NCBI RefSeq assembly: GCF_006335115.1
Contig: NZ_VDMJ01000006.1
Location: forward strand, 155,881 to 219,880
DNA length: 64,000 bases
Direction: 5' to 3'
From: Streptomyces sp. NP160
GTDB lineage: Bacteria > Actinomycetota > Actinomycetes > Actinomycetales > Quadrisphaeraceae
Below, in pieces: positions 21,841 through 31,574 of this stretch. A program made the position numbers and the translations under genes. The notes under the pieces were generated by a model. The model was given only the letters and a program-made list of their open reading frames with translations. It was not told the origin of the DNA and did not search any database. Within the stretch, counting starts at the first letter, position 1; every line of letters starts with the position of its first letter.

Positions 21841-23292
21841 GTGCCGAGCACCGCCGTCACCACCCCGACGACGACGAGCGCCACGACGACGAGCGCTGAC
21901 CGCACCTCGGCGGCGGGCGTGGTGCCGGCGTCGCGGCCGGTGGACGCCGCCGCCGTCGCCCGCGCCCGCGAGCTCGACAGCGCGCACGTCTTCCACTCCT
22001 GGTCGGCCCAGAAGCTCATCACGCCGATGGTGGTCACCGGGGCCGAGGGCTCCTGGGTGTACGACGCCGAGGGCAGGCCCCTGCTCGACTTCTCCAGCCA
22101 GCTGGTCTTCACCAACATCGGGCACAGCCACCCGAAGGTCGTCACCGCCATCGGCGAGCAGGCCGCGACGCTGGCCACCGTCGCGCCGCAGCACGCGGTC
22201 GGCGTGCGTGGCGAGGCCGCGCGCCTCATCACCTCGCACCTGCCGGGGAGCCGCCTGAACAAGGTCTTCTTCACCACCGGCGGCGCCGAGGCCAACGAGA
22301 ACGCCGTCCGCGCGGCCCGCCAGCACACCGGTCGCCGCAAGGTGCTGGCCCGCTACCGCAGCTACCACGGCAACACCCAGACGGCGATCCACCTCACCGG
22401 TGACCCGCGCCGCTGGGCCAACGACTCCGGGGCCGAGGGCGTCGTGCACTTCTTCGGCCCGTACCTGTACCGGTCGGTGTTCCACTCCAGCACCGAGGCC
22501 GAGGAGTGCCAGCGCGCGCTGGAGCACCTCGAGCAGGTCATCGCCCTCGAGGGCCCGAGCACCATCGCCGCCCTCGTGCTCGAGTCGGTGCCGGGCACCG
22601 CGGGGATCATGGTGCCGCCGCCGGGCTACCTGGCGGGCGTCCGCGAGATCACCCGCCGCCACGGCATCATGCTCGTCCTCGACGAGGTGATGGCCGGGTT
22701 CGGGCGCACGGGCACGTGGTTCGGCTACGACGTCCACGGGGACGGCGAGCGCATCGACCCCGACCTCGTGACCATCGCCAAGGGCGTCAACTCCGGCTAC
22801 GTGCCGCTCGGCGCCGTGGTGCTGTCCGACGAGGTCGCCGCCACCTTCGACGAGCGCGCCTTCCCCGGCGGGCTCACCTACTCCGGGCACCCCCTGGCGT
22901 GCGCCGCGTCCGTCGCCACCATCCGCGCCATGGAGGAGGAGGGCGTGGTCGAGAACGCCCGCCGCCTCGGGGAGGACGTCATCGGTCCGGCGCTGCGGGA
23001 GATCGCCGAGCGCCACGACGTCGTCGGCGAGGTCCGCGGCACCGGCGTCTTCTGGGCCGTGGAGCTGGTGAAGAGCCACGAGACCCGCGAGCCCGTGGTG
23101 CCCGCCGGCGCCACCGGCGCCGCGAACGCGCCCATGGCGGCGTTCACGAAGGCGTGCCTGTCGCGCGGGCTGCTGCCGTTCGTCAACGGCAACCGCACCC
23201 ACGTCGTGCCCCCCTGCACGATGAGCGACGACGAGGCCCTCTGGGGCCTGCAGCAGCTCGACGCAGCCCTCGGAGAGGTGTTCGGCGCGTGA
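21841..23292 (+). CDS. Class III (PLP-dependent) aminotransferase
   Basis: The 483-aa fold-type I aminotransferase has the motifs [48 protein letters not shown] (cofactor-binding Asp) and [18 protein letters not shown] with the Schiff-base Lys. The pattern is close to taurine/beta-alanine:pyruvate and omega-aminotransferase groups, but donor and acceptor are not fixed. The first 35 residues are a Thr/Ser/Ala-rich stretch of low complexity. GTG at 21841 is 5 bases after purA, and its stop overlaps purD in GTGA, so it is embedded in the purine operon although no purine step needs it. Confidence 0.9.
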   Translation: MPSTAVTTPTTTSATTTSADRTSAAGVVPASRPVDAAAVARARELDSAHVFHSWSAQKLITPMVVTGAEGSWVYDAEGRPLLDFSSQLVFTNIGHSHPKVVTAIGEQAATLATVAPQHAVGVRGEAARLITSHLPGSRLNKVFFTTGGAEANENAVRAARQHTGRRKVLARYRSYHGNTQTAIHLTGDPRRWANDSGAEGVVHFFGPYLYRSVFHSSTEAEECQRALEHLEQVIALEGPSTIAALVLESVPGTAGIMVPPPGYLAGVREITRRHGIMLVLDEVMAGFGRTGTWFGYDVHGDGERIDPDLVTIAKGVNSGYVPLGAVVLSDEVAATFDERAFPGGLTYSGHPLACAASVATIRAMEEEGVVENARRLGEDVIGPALREIAERHDVVGEVRGTGVFWAVELVKSHETREPVVPAGATGAANAPMAAFTKACLSRGLLPFVNGNRTHVVPPCTMSDDEALWGLQQLDAALGEVFGA

Positions 23293-24587
23293 AGGTCCTC
23301 GTCATCGGCTCCGGCGCCCGCGAGCACGCGCTCGCCCGCTCTCTGGCCACCGACGACGCCGTCACCGCCGTCTGGGTGGCCCCCGGCGGCCCCGGCCCGG
23401 CCGCCGAGCCGGGCGTGCTCGGCTGCCTCCCGGTGGACCCGTGCGACGGCGACGCCGTGACCGCGCTGGCCCAGGAGCTCGGCGCCGACCTCGTCGTCGT
23501 CGGTCCCGAGGCGCCCCTCGTGGCCGGTGTCGCCGACGCCGTGCGCGCCGCGGGGATCGCCTGCTTCGGCCCCTCCGCCGACGCCGCCGAGCTCGAGGGC
23601 AGCAAGGCCTTCGCCAAGCAGGTGATGGCCGCCGCCGGCGTGCCCACCGCCATGGCCCGCGTCTGCACTGCGGTCGAGGAGGTCGCCGAGGCGCTGGACC
23701 TCTTCGGGGCGCCCTACGTGGTGAAGGACGACGGCCTGGCCGCTGGCAAGGGCGTCGTGGTGACGTCGTCCCGCGCCGACGCCCTCGAGCACGCCGCGGC
23801 CTGCCTGTCCCGCGCGGGCGCCCAGGTGGTGGTCGAGGACTTCCTCGACGGCCCCGAGGTCTCCCTCTTCGTGCTCTCCGACGGCACCTCGGTGGTGCCG
23901 CTGGCCCCCGCCCAGGACTTCAAGCGCGCCCTCGACGGCGACGAGGGCCCCAACACCGGTGGCATGGGCGCCTACTCGCCGCTGCCGTGGGCGCCGGACG
24001 GCCTGGTGGACGAGGTGGTCGAGCGCGTCGCGCAGCCCGTCATCGACGAGATGCGCCGCCGCGGCACCCCCTTCGCCGGCGTCCTCTACTGCGGCCTCGC
24101 GCTGACCTCCCGCGGCGTGCGGGTGGTGGAGTTCAACGCCCGCTTCGGTGACCCCGAGACCCAGGTGGTGCTCGCGCGGCTGCGGACGCCGCTGGGCGCG
24201 CTGCTGCAGGCGTGCGCCGCGGGGCGCCTGGCGGACCACCTCGCCGACGTCGGGCCGCTGCGCTGGTCGCGCGGCGCCACCGTCGTCGTCGTCCTCGCCG
24301 CCCCCGGGTACCCGGCGTCGGCGAAGACCGGCGGGGTGCTGACCGGAGCCGGCGCGGGGTCGCCCGGGGACGCTGCGTACGTGCTCCACGCGGGCACCGC
24401 CCTCGACGCCGACGGCCAGCTCGTCTCCGCGGGCGGCCGGGTGCTGTCGGTGGTCGGGTCCGGGGACGACCTCGCCGCCGCGCGCAGCGCCGCCTACGAC
24501 CGCCTCGCCGCGGTCTCGCTCGAGGGCGGGCAGTGGCGCACGGACATCGCCGCCGCGGCGGCCGGGGGAGCCCTCACCGCCCGCTGA
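23289..24587 (+). CDS. purD: Phosphoribosylamine-glycine ligase (GAR synthetase)
   Basis: This 432-aa ATP-grasp enzyme is the second step of purine synthesis, joining phosphoribosylamine and glycine. It has the N-domain loop [18 protein letters not shown], the ATP-grasp lysines [28 protein letters not shown], and the metal-binding [15 protein letters not shown]. Length is normal. GTG at 23289 overlaps the aminotransferase stop. Two membrane-protein genes of unknown role follow after 44 bases. Confidence 0.97.
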   Translation: MKVLVIGSGAREHALARSLATDDAVTAVWVAPGGPGPAAEPGVLGCLPVDPCDGDAVTALAQELGADLVVVGPEAPLVAGVADAVRAAGIACFGPSADAAELEGSKAFAKQVMAAAGVPTAMARVCTAVEEVAEALDLFGAPYVVKDDGLAAGKGVVVTSSRADALEHAAACLSRAGAQVVVEDFLDGPEVSLFVLSDGTSVVPLAPAQDFKRALDGDEGPNTGGMGAYSPLPWAPDGLVDEVVERVAQPVIDEMRRRGTPFAGVLYCGLALTSRGVRVVEFNARFGDPETQVVLARLRTPLGALLQACAAGRLADHLADVGPLRWSRGATVVVVLAAPGYPASAKTGGVLTGAGAGSPGDAAYVLHAGTALDADGQLVSAGGRVLSVVGSGDDLAAARSAAYDRLAAVSLEGGQWRTDIAAAAAGGALTAR

Positions 24588-24631
24588 CGGACCAGGTGGC
24601 CGGACGGGCCGCTGCGGGGTGATGATGCGCT

Positions 24632-25462
24632 GTGGCCGCCAGCGCAGGCGAGGTCGAGCTCGTCGACCTCTCAGCGGCCGACGACGCCCCCGGACCGCCC
24701 CGGGCCCCCCGCCGCCGGGCCAGCCGGCCTGCGGCGGCGCTCCTCGCGGTGCTGGTGGTGGCCGTCCTCGGCGCCGCCGGGGCGTGGCAGCACCGCTCAG
24801 CCCTGGAGGAGCAGCGCGCCCAGGCGCAGGCCGCCGCCGAGGAGCAGCGGCTCAGCGAGGGCAGGGCCGCCGCCAACGCCCTCGAGCAGCGGGTCCAGCA
24901 GGTGAGGTGGGCCAACAGGGCGGTCACCGACGCCGTCACCGGCGCGACGAGCACGCCGCTGCACGTCCCCGGCGCCGCTCCCACGCCCTGGCCGGCGGGA
25001 GCCTCCGGGGGCCTGGTGTGGGCGCCGGCCGACCTCGGCCCCCGCGCCGCTCACGCGGACGAGCCGCTCGACCTGCAGGCCGTGGGGGCGTGGCCCGGGA
25101 CCTCGGGTGAGCCGGGGGCGCAGAGGATCGGGTACCGGCTGGTGACGGGTCTGCCCGCCGCCAGCGGCGGCACGCCGTGCCTGGTGCCGTCCGTGCGCAT
25201 CAGCCAGTGGGGCTACGACCAGGGCGGCGACCCGGCGCTGGACTGCCGGGTGATGGCGTCCGGGGTGCGCGGCACCGCGCTGAGGGAGGGCACCTCGGGT
25301 GCGGGCGCCTCGCAGGTGCAGGTGCGCGAGGTGGTGCTGGTCAGCGAGGGGCGCGCCGCCTCGGTGGCCGCGTGGAGCACCGGGGGCGCTCCGCTGGTGC
25401 TGGACGGGCCTGCGCTGGGCGCCGCCGCCGCGGCGCTCCTCGCCTCGGCCGGCGGGTCGTGA
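24632..25462 (+). CDS. Single-pass membrane protein of unknown function (purD-purC insert, copy 1)
   Basis: The 276-aa protein has an acidic then Arg-rich cytosolic N-terminus, one membrane helix (about 33-50, ALLAVLVVAVLGAAGAW), an adjacent coiled-coil-like Gln/Glu/Ala stretch (53-90) and an extracytoplasmic domain with two Cys residues (GGTPCLVP and ALDCRVM), a possible disulphide. Its architecture mirrors the next gene product, so they appear to be diverged tandem duplicates. GTG at 24632 is used. The stop overlaps the next start in GTGA. No enzymatic motif was seen. Location in the purine operon suggests co-transcription but not function. Confidence 0.75.
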   Translation: MAASAGEVELVDLSAADDAPGPPRAPRRRASRPAAALLAVLVVAVLGAAGAWQHRSALEEQRAQAQAAAEEQRLSEGRAAANALEQRVQQVRWANRAVTDAVTGATSTPLHVPGAAPTPWPAGASGGLVWAPADLGPRAAHADEPLDLQAVGAWPGTSGEPGAQRIGYRLVTGLPAASGGTPCLVPSVRISQWGYDQGGDPALDCRVMASGVRGTALREGTSGAGASQVQVREVVLVSEGRAASVAAWSTGGAPLVLDGPALGAAAAALLASAGGS

Positions 25463-26523
25463 AGCACCGGCCGGCGCGGCCGCGGGCCGCCTCCGGCGAG
25501 GACGACCCGCTGAGCGGGCTGGTCGACCTCGACGACGACCGCTGGACCGTCGCCCTGGACGACGACACGGGCGCGGCGGTCACCCCGGTCACCCCTCGCG
25601 GCCGCCCGGCCGGGCCGCGAGGTCGTCGGCGGCTGCTGCTCGCCGCGGGCGCCGCCGCGGTCGTCGTCCTCGTGGCCCTGTCCCTGGTGCGCCACGAGCA
25701 GCAGCGCGAGCAGCTGCTCGCCGCGGAGCTGCAGGCCCAGCGGCTGAGCGCCTGGCAGGCCCAGCAGCGCGCGGCGGCCGACCACGACCGGCGGCAGGTG
25801 GACGCCCTCGCGCTGCTCCCGGAGGACCTCGCCTTCCAGCAGCGCCTCATGGCCAGCGCCCTGGCGGGCGCGGCTCCCCGGCTCCCCGACCTCGACTGGT
25901 CGACCGCCACCACGCGCACGGAGCGGACCACCGCCCAGCGCCTGGGGGACGGCTCGCCCCGGCTGCTCGACGCGCAGCGCACGGCCCGGCCCGTCCAGGA
26001 CGACGGGACCGGGGACGACCCGGGGACGGCCGTGCCCGTCGCCGCGGCCGCCGGGACGCAGGTGGTGGGCCTGGCGCTGGGCAGCGCCCCGACCTCCAGC
26101 GTCACCTGGCGGATCACCACGCCGCTGTCCACGCCGGAGGTCACCGACCCGTGCGCCGTGCCCGGGGCCGTCACCGTGCCCGGCGGCCCCGACGCGCCGG
26201 TCTGCCGGGTGCGGACCACCACCAGCCCGTCCGGGGAGCAGCACGCCGTGGCCCTGAGGACGTGGCAGCTGCTGCTCGGGAGCCCGGGCGACGCCGCGCC
26301 CGTCCGCGAGGTGACGGTGAACCAGGCGGTGCTCCTGGTGGAGCAGCGGTGGACGTTCTCGGTGGCGGCCACCGCCGTCGGCACGCACGGGACCGCCGCG
26401 TCCGTGCCGCTGCTCAGCGCGGACCAGGCGGACCTGGCCGTCCGCTGGGCGGCCGACCTCGCCCGCGGGCTGCCCACCCCCGCGCCGCTGCGCGGGACGC
26501 CCCTGACAGGGTTTGACGGGTGA
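25459..26523 (+). CDS. Single-pass membrane protein of unknown function (purD-purC insert, copy 2)
   Basis: The 354-aa product has the same layout as its neighbour: Asp-rich cytosolic N-terminus with GRPAGPRGRRR before the membrane, one helix (57-76), a Gln/Glu/Arg coiled-coil segment (77-115, HEQQREQLLAAELQAQR) and an exported domain with a Cys pair (DPCAVPG and PVCRVRT). The coupled position (4-base overlap on both sides, with copy 1 and with purC) means it is translated between purD and purC. No known family was recognised; an envelope role is possible but is inference. Confidence 0.75.
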   Translation: MKHRPARPRAASGEDDPLSGLVDLDDDRWTVALDDDTGAAVTPVTPRGRPAGPRGRRRLLLAAGAAAVVVLVALSLVRHEQQREQLLAAELQAQRLSAWQAQQRAAADHDRRQVDALALLPEDLAFQQRLMASALAGAAPRLPDLDWSTATTRTERTTAQRLGDGSPRLLDAQRTARPVQDDGTGDDPGTAVPVAAAAGTQVVGLALGSAPTSSVTWRITTPLSTPEVTDPCAVPGAVTVPGGPDAPVCRVRTTTSPSGEQHAVALRTWQLLLGSPGDAAPVREVTVNQAVLLVEQRWTFSVAATAVGTHGTAASVPLLSADQADLAVRWAADLARGLPTPAPLRGTPLTGFDG

Positions 26524-27461
26524 CCACGCTCCCCGGCGACGCCGCACCCGACCAGCAGCCCGAGGTGCCGGGGTGGCGCCCGCTGCACGCCGGCAAGGTG
26601 CGCCAGCTCTACACGTCCACCGAGGACCCGTCGCTGCTGCTCCTCGTGGCCAGCGACCGCATCAGCGCCTACGACCACGTGCTCGCCACGCCGATCCCCG
26701 ACAAGGGCGCGCTGCTCACGGCGATGAGCCTGTGGTGGTTCGAGCAGCTGGAGGACTGGGGCCTGGTCCGCCACCACGTGGTGGGCGCCGGTCCCGAGCA
26801 CGGGGTCCCGGCGCAGTTCGCGGGCCGCGCGACGGTGGCGCGGCGCCTCGACATGCTCCCGGTGGAGTGCATCGCCCGCGGCTACCTCACGGGGTCCGGG
26901 CTCGCCGAGTACCTGGCCACCGGGTCCCTCGCCGGCGTGGAGCTGCCCCCCGGCCTCCAGGACGGCGACCAGCTGCGCGCCCCCCTGTTCACCCCCACCA
27001 CCAAGGCCGCCGTCGGCCTGCACGACGAGCCGGTCAACGAGGCCGGGGTCGCCGCGCTGGTCGGCGCCGAGCGCGGGGCGCAGCTGCGCGACGTCACCGT
27101 GGAGCTGTACGCCCGCGGTGCCGCGGTGGCCGCCGAGCGCGGCGTGCTGCTGGCCGACACCAAGGTCGAGTTCGGCCTCGACCCCGACGGCGACCCCGCC
27201 GACCCCGCCTCCCTCGTCCTCGGCGACGAGCTCCTCACCCCCGACTCCTCCCGCTTCTGGCCGGCCGACGGCTGGCAGCCCGGGCGGGCCCAGCCGAGCT
27301 TCGACAAGCAGTACGTGCGCGACTGGCTCACCTCGCCCGCCTCCGGGTGGTCGCGCACCTCGGCCGAGCCGCCGCCGGCGCTGCCCGACGACGTGGTCGA
27401 GCGCACCCGCGCCCGCTACGTCGAGGCGTACGAGCGGCTCACCGGGCGCCGCTGGCACTGA
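26520..27461 (+). CDS. purC: SAICAR synthetase
   Basis: The 313-aa enzyme adds aspartate to CAIR in purine synthesis. It contains HAGKVRQLYTS (ATP-binding start), VASDRISAYDHVL, ECIARGYLTGSGLAEYL, the ATP/metal site LADTKVEFGLD and LTPDSSRFWPADGW. The length is slightly above E. coli PurC and fits the actinobacterial form. GTG at 26520 overlaps the upstream membrane-protein stop by 4 bases. Confidence 0.97.
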   Translation: MTTLPGDAAPDQQPEVPGWRPLHAGKVRQLYTSTEDPSLLLLVASDRISAYDHVLATPIPDKGALLTAMSLWWFEQLEDWGLVRHHVVGAGPEHGVPAQFAGRATVARRLDMLPVECIARGYLTGSGLAEYLATGSLAGVELPPGLQDGDQLRAPLFTPTTKAAVGLHDEPVNEAGVAALVGAERGAQLRDVTVELYARGAAVAAERGVLLADTKVEFGLDPDGDPADPASLVLGDELLTPDSSRFWPADGWQPGRAQPSFDKQYVRDWLTSPASGWSRTSAEPPPALPDDVVERTRARYVEAYERLTGRRWH

Positions 27462-27487
27462 CGGCGACCATCGGGCAGCGTGGGCGC

Positions 27488-28981
27488 GTGCCCACGCCCT
27501 CTCACACCCACGACCTGCACCCCTCCGACGAGCGGACGACGGCGGCCGCCGACGTCACCGAGACCGACGTCGTCGTCATCGGCGGCGGCCCGGTCGGGGA
27601 GAACGTCGCCGCGCGCGCCGTGCGCGGCGGCCTGAGCGCGGTCATCGTCGAGACCGAGCTGCTGGGCGGGGAGTGCTCGTACTGGGCGTGCATGCCCTCC
27701 AAGGCGCTCATCCGCCCGACGCAGGCGCTCGCCGCCGCCCGCCGCCTGCCGGGCGCGCGCGAGGCCGTGACCGGCTCCGTCGACGCGGCGGCCGTGCTGG
27801 CCCGGCGCGACTCCTTCACCTCCGGGTGGGACGACGGCGGCCAGGTGGAGTGGGCCGTCGGGGCGGACATCACCGTGGTGCGCGGGCACGGGCGCCTGGC
27901 GGGCGAGAAGCGCGTGGAGGTCACCGCCCCCGACGGCTCGACGACGACGATCGCCGCGCGCCGCGCCGTCGTCGTCGCCACCGGCTCCACGCCGTCCCTG
28001 CCGCCGGTCGACGGCCTCGGCAGCACCCCTCACTGGGGCAGCCGGGAGGCCACCAGCGCGGCGCGGGTGCCGGGCAGCCTCTTGGTGCTGGGCGCCGGCG
28101 TGGTGGGCTGCGAGCTGGCGCAGGCGTTCGCGCGGCTCGGCTCTCGGGTGACCCTCGTGGCGTCCTCGACGCTGCTCAGCAAGAACGAGGCGAGGGCCGG
28201 CGAGCTGGTGGCCGACGCGGTGCGCGAGGACGGCGTCGACGTGCGGCTCCACGCGAAGGCCGCCTCGGTGGGCCGTCAGGGCGAGGACGGGCCGGTGACG
28301 CTCGTGCTGGCCGACGGCACCGAGCTGACCGCCGACGAGCTGCTGGTGGCCACCGGCCGGCGGCCGGCGGTGGGCGACGTGGGGCTCGACAGCGTCGGCC
28401 TGCCCACCGATGCCGCGCTCGCGGTGGACACCACCGGCGCGGCCACGGGCCTGGACCAGGGGCCCGAGCCGTGGCTGTACGGCGCCGGCGACGTCACCGG
28501 TGACGCGCCGCTGACGCACATGGGCAAGTACGTCGCCCGGGCCGTCGGAGACGTCATCGCCGCCCGCGCGAAGGGCGAGCGGGTGCACGACGGCGCCTGG
28601 GGCGCCCACGCCACCACCGCCCAGCAGCGCGCCGTCACGCAGGTGACCTTCACCGACCCCGAGGTGACGTCGGTGGGCCTCACCGCCGCGGCCGCCGGCG
28701 AGGCGGGGCTGCGCACGCGCGTCGTGGACCTCGACATCGCCGTCGCCGGCTCCGCCCTGCACGCCGACGGGTACACCGGGTGGGCGCGCATGGTGGTCGA
28801 CGAGGACCGGCGGGTGGTGGTCGGCGTGACGTTCGTCGGGCCGGACACCGCCGAGCTGCTGCACTCGGCCACCGTCGCGGTGGTCGGGGAGGTGCCGCTG
28901 GAGCGCCTGTGGCACGCGGTGCCGAGCTACCCGACGATCAGCGAGGTCTGGCTGCGCCTCCTGGAGGCCTACGGCCTCTGA
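27488..28981 (+). CDS. Pyridine nucleotide-disulphide oxidoreductase (class I, unusual active-site base)
   Basis: The 497-aa FAD flavoprotein has VVVIGGGPVGENVAARAV (FAD Rossmann), the redox-active Cys pair in GGECSYWACMPSKALIRP, VLGAGVVGCELAQAFARLG (NAD(P) site) and YGAGDVTGDAPLTHMGKYVAR. It resembles dihydrolipoamide dehydrogenase/mercuric reductase-like proteins. The C-terminus reads HAVPSYPTISEVW: where lipoamide dehydrogenases carry the catalytic His of HPTLSE, this protein has Tyr. The dithiol substrate is therefore uncertain. GTG at 27488 is preferred; the longer frame upstream runs through purC in another frame. It stands 26 bases after purC. Confidence 0.88.
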   Translation: MPTPSHTHDLHPSDERTTAAADVTETDVVVIGGGPVGENVAARAVRGGLSAVIVETELLGGECSYWACMPSKALIRPTQALAAARRLPGAREAVTGSVDAAAVLARRDSFTSGWDDGGQVEWAVGADITVVRGHGRLAGEKRVEVTAPDGSTTTIAARRAVVVATGSTPSLPPVDGLGSTPHWGSREATSAARVPGSLLVLGAGVVGCELAQAFARLGSRVTLVASSTLLSKNEARAGELVADAVREDGVDVRLHAKAASVGRQGEDGPVTLVLADGTELTADELLVATGRRPAVGDVGLDSVGLPTDAALAVDTTGAATGLDQGPEPWLYGAGDVTGDAPLTHMGKYVARAVGDVIAARAKGERVHDGAWGAHATTAQQRAVTQVTFTDPEVTSVGLTAAAAGEAGLRTRVVDLDIAVAGSALHADGYTGWARMVVDEDRRVVVGVTFVGPDTAELLHSATVAVVGEVPLERLWHAVPSYPTISEVWLRLLEAYGL

Positions 28982-29046
28982 GCTGCGGCGTGCGCGCTGC
29001 GGACCTCGGCGTGCGGAGACCTCCCAGCGGGTCCACAGTCGGCGCC

Positions 29047-30516
29047 GTGACGACGTCGTCGGCGCCCTCTCGGGGGCGCACCTTCCGCTCCGACCTCCCC
29101 GCGCGCCTCGACCGGCTGCCGTGGTCTCCCTGGCACGTGCGCATCCTCGTCGGCCTCGGCACGGTGTGGATCCTCGACGGCCTGGAGGTGACCCTCGTCG
29201 GGGCGCTGTCCGACAGGCTCACCGAGCCGGGCAGCGGCATCTCGCTGACCGCCGGCGACATCGGCGTGGCCGCGGCCGTCTACGTGGCAGGCGCCTGCCT
29301 CGGGGCGCTCTTCTTCGGCGTCCTCACCGAGCGCTACGGCCGCAAGAAGCTGTTCATGGTCACGCTGCTGGTCTACCTCGGCGCCACGGCGCTCACGGCC
29401 ACCGCCACCGAGGCGTGGATGTTCTTCCTGTGGCGCTTCCTCGCCGGAGCGGGCATCGGTGGGGAGTACGCCGCGATCAACTCGGCCATCGACGAGCTCA
29501 TGCCGGCCCGCCTGCGCGGCCGGATCGACCTGCTCGTCAACGGCTCGTACTGGATCGGCGGGGCGGCCGGTGCGGCGCTGACGCTGGTGCTGCTCGACGA
29601 GGGGATCCTCCCCGCGTCGCTGGGGTGGCGGCTCGCGTTCGGCGCGGGCGCGCTGCTGGGGCTCGTCGTCCTGCTGGTCCGCCGGCACGTGCCCGAGAGC
29701 CCGAGGTGGCTCAGTCTGCACGGCCGCCACGACGAGGCGGAGGGCGTGGTCAGCGGCGTCGAGGAGACCGTGGAGCGGGAGGAGGGCCGGCTGCCCGCGG
29801 TCGACCCCGACCGCTCGCTGGAGATCACCGAGCGGCCGCCGGTGCGCATCGGCGAGGTGGTGCGCGCCGTCTTCGGGACGTACCGCAAGCGCTCGGTGCT
29901 GGGCCTGAGCCTGTTCATCGGGCAGGCGTTCCTCTACAACGCCGTCTACTTCACGCAGGGTCTCGTGCTCGGGACGTTCTTCGACGTCGACAGCGCCAAG
30001 ACCGGGCTCTACATCATCCCGCTGGCGCTGGGCAGCTTCCTCGGTCCGCTGCTGCTGGGGCGCTTCTTCGACACCGTCGGGCGCCGCAAGATGATCACAC
30101 TGTCCTACGTCGGGTCGGGCGTGCTGCTGGTCGGGACGGCGCTGCTGTTCCAGTCCGGGGCCCTGTCGGCGTGGGGCCTCACGGCGTGCTGGACGGTGGT
30201 CTTCTTCTTCGCCTCGGCCGGTGCGAGTTCGGCCTACCTCACGGTCAGCGAGATCTTCCCCATGGAGACCCGGGCGATGGCGATCGCCTTCTACTTCGCG
30301 GTGGGCACCGGCATCGGCGGGATCATCGGCCCGGTCCTGTTCGGCCGCCTGGTCGAGACCGAGCAGGTCTCGATGGTGGCGTTCGGCTACTACCTGGGCG
30401 CCGCGCTGATGATCGCCGCCGGCGGCGTCGAGGCGGTCATCGGCGTGGACGCGGAGAACCAGTCGCTGGAGGACATCGCCGACCCGCTCGGCTCCTCCTC
30501 CGCACAGCGCTCCTGA
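29047..30516 (+). CDS. MFS transporter (sugar/metabolite porter type)
   Basis: This 489-aa twelve-helix transporter has WILDGLEVTLVGALSD in TM1, the loop motif GVLTERYGRKKLFM between TM2 and 3, RFLAGAGIGGEYAAINSAI in TM4, PESPRWLSLHGRHDEA after TM6 and GRFFDTVGRRKMI in the second half. This set is that of the sugar-porter/SV2-like and organic-acid MHS branches, so it is probably a proton symporter; the substrate is open. A central loop of about 45 charged residues separates the halves. GTG at 29047 is used. It is convergent with the MBL hydrolase over a palindromic repeat. Confidence 0.88.
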   Translation: MTTSSAPSRGRTFRSDLPARLDRLPWSPWHVRILVGLGTVWILDGLEVTLVGALSDRLTEPGSGISLTAGDIGVAAAVYVAGACLGALFFGVLTERYGRKKLFMVTLLVYLGATALTATATEAWMFFLWRFLAGAGIGGEYAAINSAIDELMPARLRGRIDLLVNGSYWIGGAAGAALTLVLLDEGILPASLGWRLAFGAGALLGLVVLLVRRHVPESPRWLSLHGRHDEAEGVVSGVEETVEREEGRLPAVDPDRSLEITERPPVRIGEVVRAVFGTYRKRSVLGLSLFIGQAFLYNAVYFTQGLVLGTFFDVDSAKTGLYIIPLALGSFLGPLLLGRFFDTVGRRKMITLSYVGSGVLLVGTALLFQSGALSAWGLTACWTVVFFFASAGASSAYLTVSEIFPMETRAMAIAFYFAVGTGIGGIIGPVLFGRLVETEQVSMVAFGYYLGAALMIAAGGVEAVIGVDAENQSLEDIADPLGSSSAQRS

Positions 30517-30518
30517 CC

Positions 30519-30566
30519 GTGGTCATGGGCGATCGGCCACCCAGGTGGCCGATCGCCCATGATCAC
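30519..30566 (+). repeat. TGATCA-family palindromic intergenic repeat (locus A), probable two-way terminator
   Basis: Two 23-base arms (30519-30541 and 30544-30566) are complementary at 22 positions around a 2-base loop; the left arm begins GTGGTCATGGGCGATC. It begins 3 bases after the stop of the MFS gene and lies between convergent genes, so it would fold as a very stable RNA hairpin on either strand. The same sequence family occurs at 38637-38726, 39746-39810 and 59595-59649. Confidence 0.85.
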
Positions 30567-30575
30567 CGAGGCTGG

Positions 30576-31244
30576 TCAGAACTCGTGGACGCCGCGGCCG
30601 CCGTCGTCCCTGATGTCCACGTCGCCGCACAGCCGGCCGATGTTGGCCAGGTAGCCCTTGCGGCCGACCGCCGACAGCAGCGCGTCGTGCACCGGCACCG
30701 CCGCCACCGCCGGGGCGACCGCGCGCAGGAAGCCGACCGTCATCGCCGAGGTGGCCCACGGGGCGTTGAGCGGCAGGGCCAGCACGTCCACGCCCTCGGG
30801 GGTCGTGTCGTAGGCGTCGCCCGGCACGAACAGCACCGGCTCACCGGGCGCGCTGACCACCAGGCCCGTGTTGCCCACGCGGGGCACCTCCGGGTGGATC
30901 ACCGCGTGCTGCCCGCCGACGGCGCGCACCGTCAGCGCCCCCAGCTGCAGCACCTCGCCCGGGTGGAACGCGGCCAGGTCCACGTCGCCGTCCTGGCCCA
31001 GCCGGGAGTCGGTCAGGGACGCCGCGGTCTCCGGCTCCGCGCGCAGCAGCACCCCGTCGTTCCCCTCCAGCAGCGCCGGCAGCTTCTCGACGTCCACGTG
31101 GTCGGGGTGCTGGTGGGTGACGACCACGGCGTCGAGGTCGCCCAGCTCCTCCCAGCCGGTGGAGAAGGTGCCCGGGTCGACGAGCACGCGGCTGCCGGCC
31201 GCCTCCACGAGCAGGCAGGCGTGTCCGAGGTGCGAGATGCGCAT
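30576..31244 (-). CDS. Metallo-beta-lactamase-fold metal-dependent hydrolase
   Basis: The 222-aa compact MBL protein starts [20 protein letters not shown] and has the metal motif [11 protein letters not shown] (His-x-His-x-Asp-His), followed by [11 protein letters not shown] and [15 protein letters not shown]. The short form without inserted domains resembles the UlaG/YtnP-like hydrolase group; the substrate is unknown. It is divergent from purS (54-base gap) and convergent with the MFS gene. Confidence 0.88.
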   Translation of the reverse strand: MRISHLGHACLLVEAAGSRVLVDPGTFSTGWEELGDLDAVVVTHQHPDHVDVEKLPALLEGNDGVLLRAEPETAASLTDSRLGQDGDVDLAAFHPGEVLQLGALTVRAVGGQHAVIHPEVPRVGNTGLVVSAPGEPVLFVPGDAYDTTPEGVDVLALPLNAPWATSAMTVGFLRAVAPAVAAVPVHDALLSAVGRKGYLANIGRLCGDVDIRDDGGRGVHEF

Positions 31245-31284
31245 GGCTGCATCGTGGACCGACGGAGCACCCGCCGCGACCCTC

Positions 31285-31290
31285 TAGGCT
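31285..31290 (+). promoter_or_regulatory. -10 box of purS (probable leaderless transcript)
   Basis: TAGGCT ends 8 bases before the GTG of purS at 31299, and no SD sequence lies between. The transcription start should fall on or near the start codon. This promoter opens the purS-purQ unit. Confidence 0.55.
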
Positions 31291-31298
31291 GCTCACCC

Positions 31299-31574
31299 GT
31301 GGGACGCGTGCTGGTCCAGGTGATGCCGAAGCCCGAGATCCTCGACCCCCAGGGGAAGGCGGTGGCAGCGGCGCTGCCGCGCCTCGGCCTGACCGGGTTC
31401 GTGGACGTGCGGCAGGGCAAGCGGTTCGAGCTGGTGGTCGAGGGGCCGGTGACGGACGAGGTCCTCGCGCAGGCCCGCCGGGCCGCCGAGCAGCTCCTCG
31501 CCAACCCCGTCATCGAGGACGTCGTGGCCGTCGTCGACGCCGACGCCGAGGTGACGGCCGGGGCGTCGGCGTGA
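31299..31574 (+). CDS. purS: FGAM synthase subunit PurS
   Basis: This 91-aa small subunit of the three-part phosphoribosylformylglycinamidine synthase has [19 protein letters not shown], the [13 protein letters not shown] strand and a helical C-terminus ending VVDADAE. PurS bridges the PurL synthetase and the PurQ glutaminase in Gram-positive type complexes. Length is typical (80-95 aa). GTG at 31299 is fixed by the leaderless promoter; its stop overlaps purQ by 4 bases. Confidence 0.95.
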   Translation: MGRVLVQVMPKPEILDPQGKAVAAALPRLGLTGFVDVRQGKRFELVVEGPVTDEVLAQARRAAEQLLANPVIEDVVAVVDADAEVTAGASA

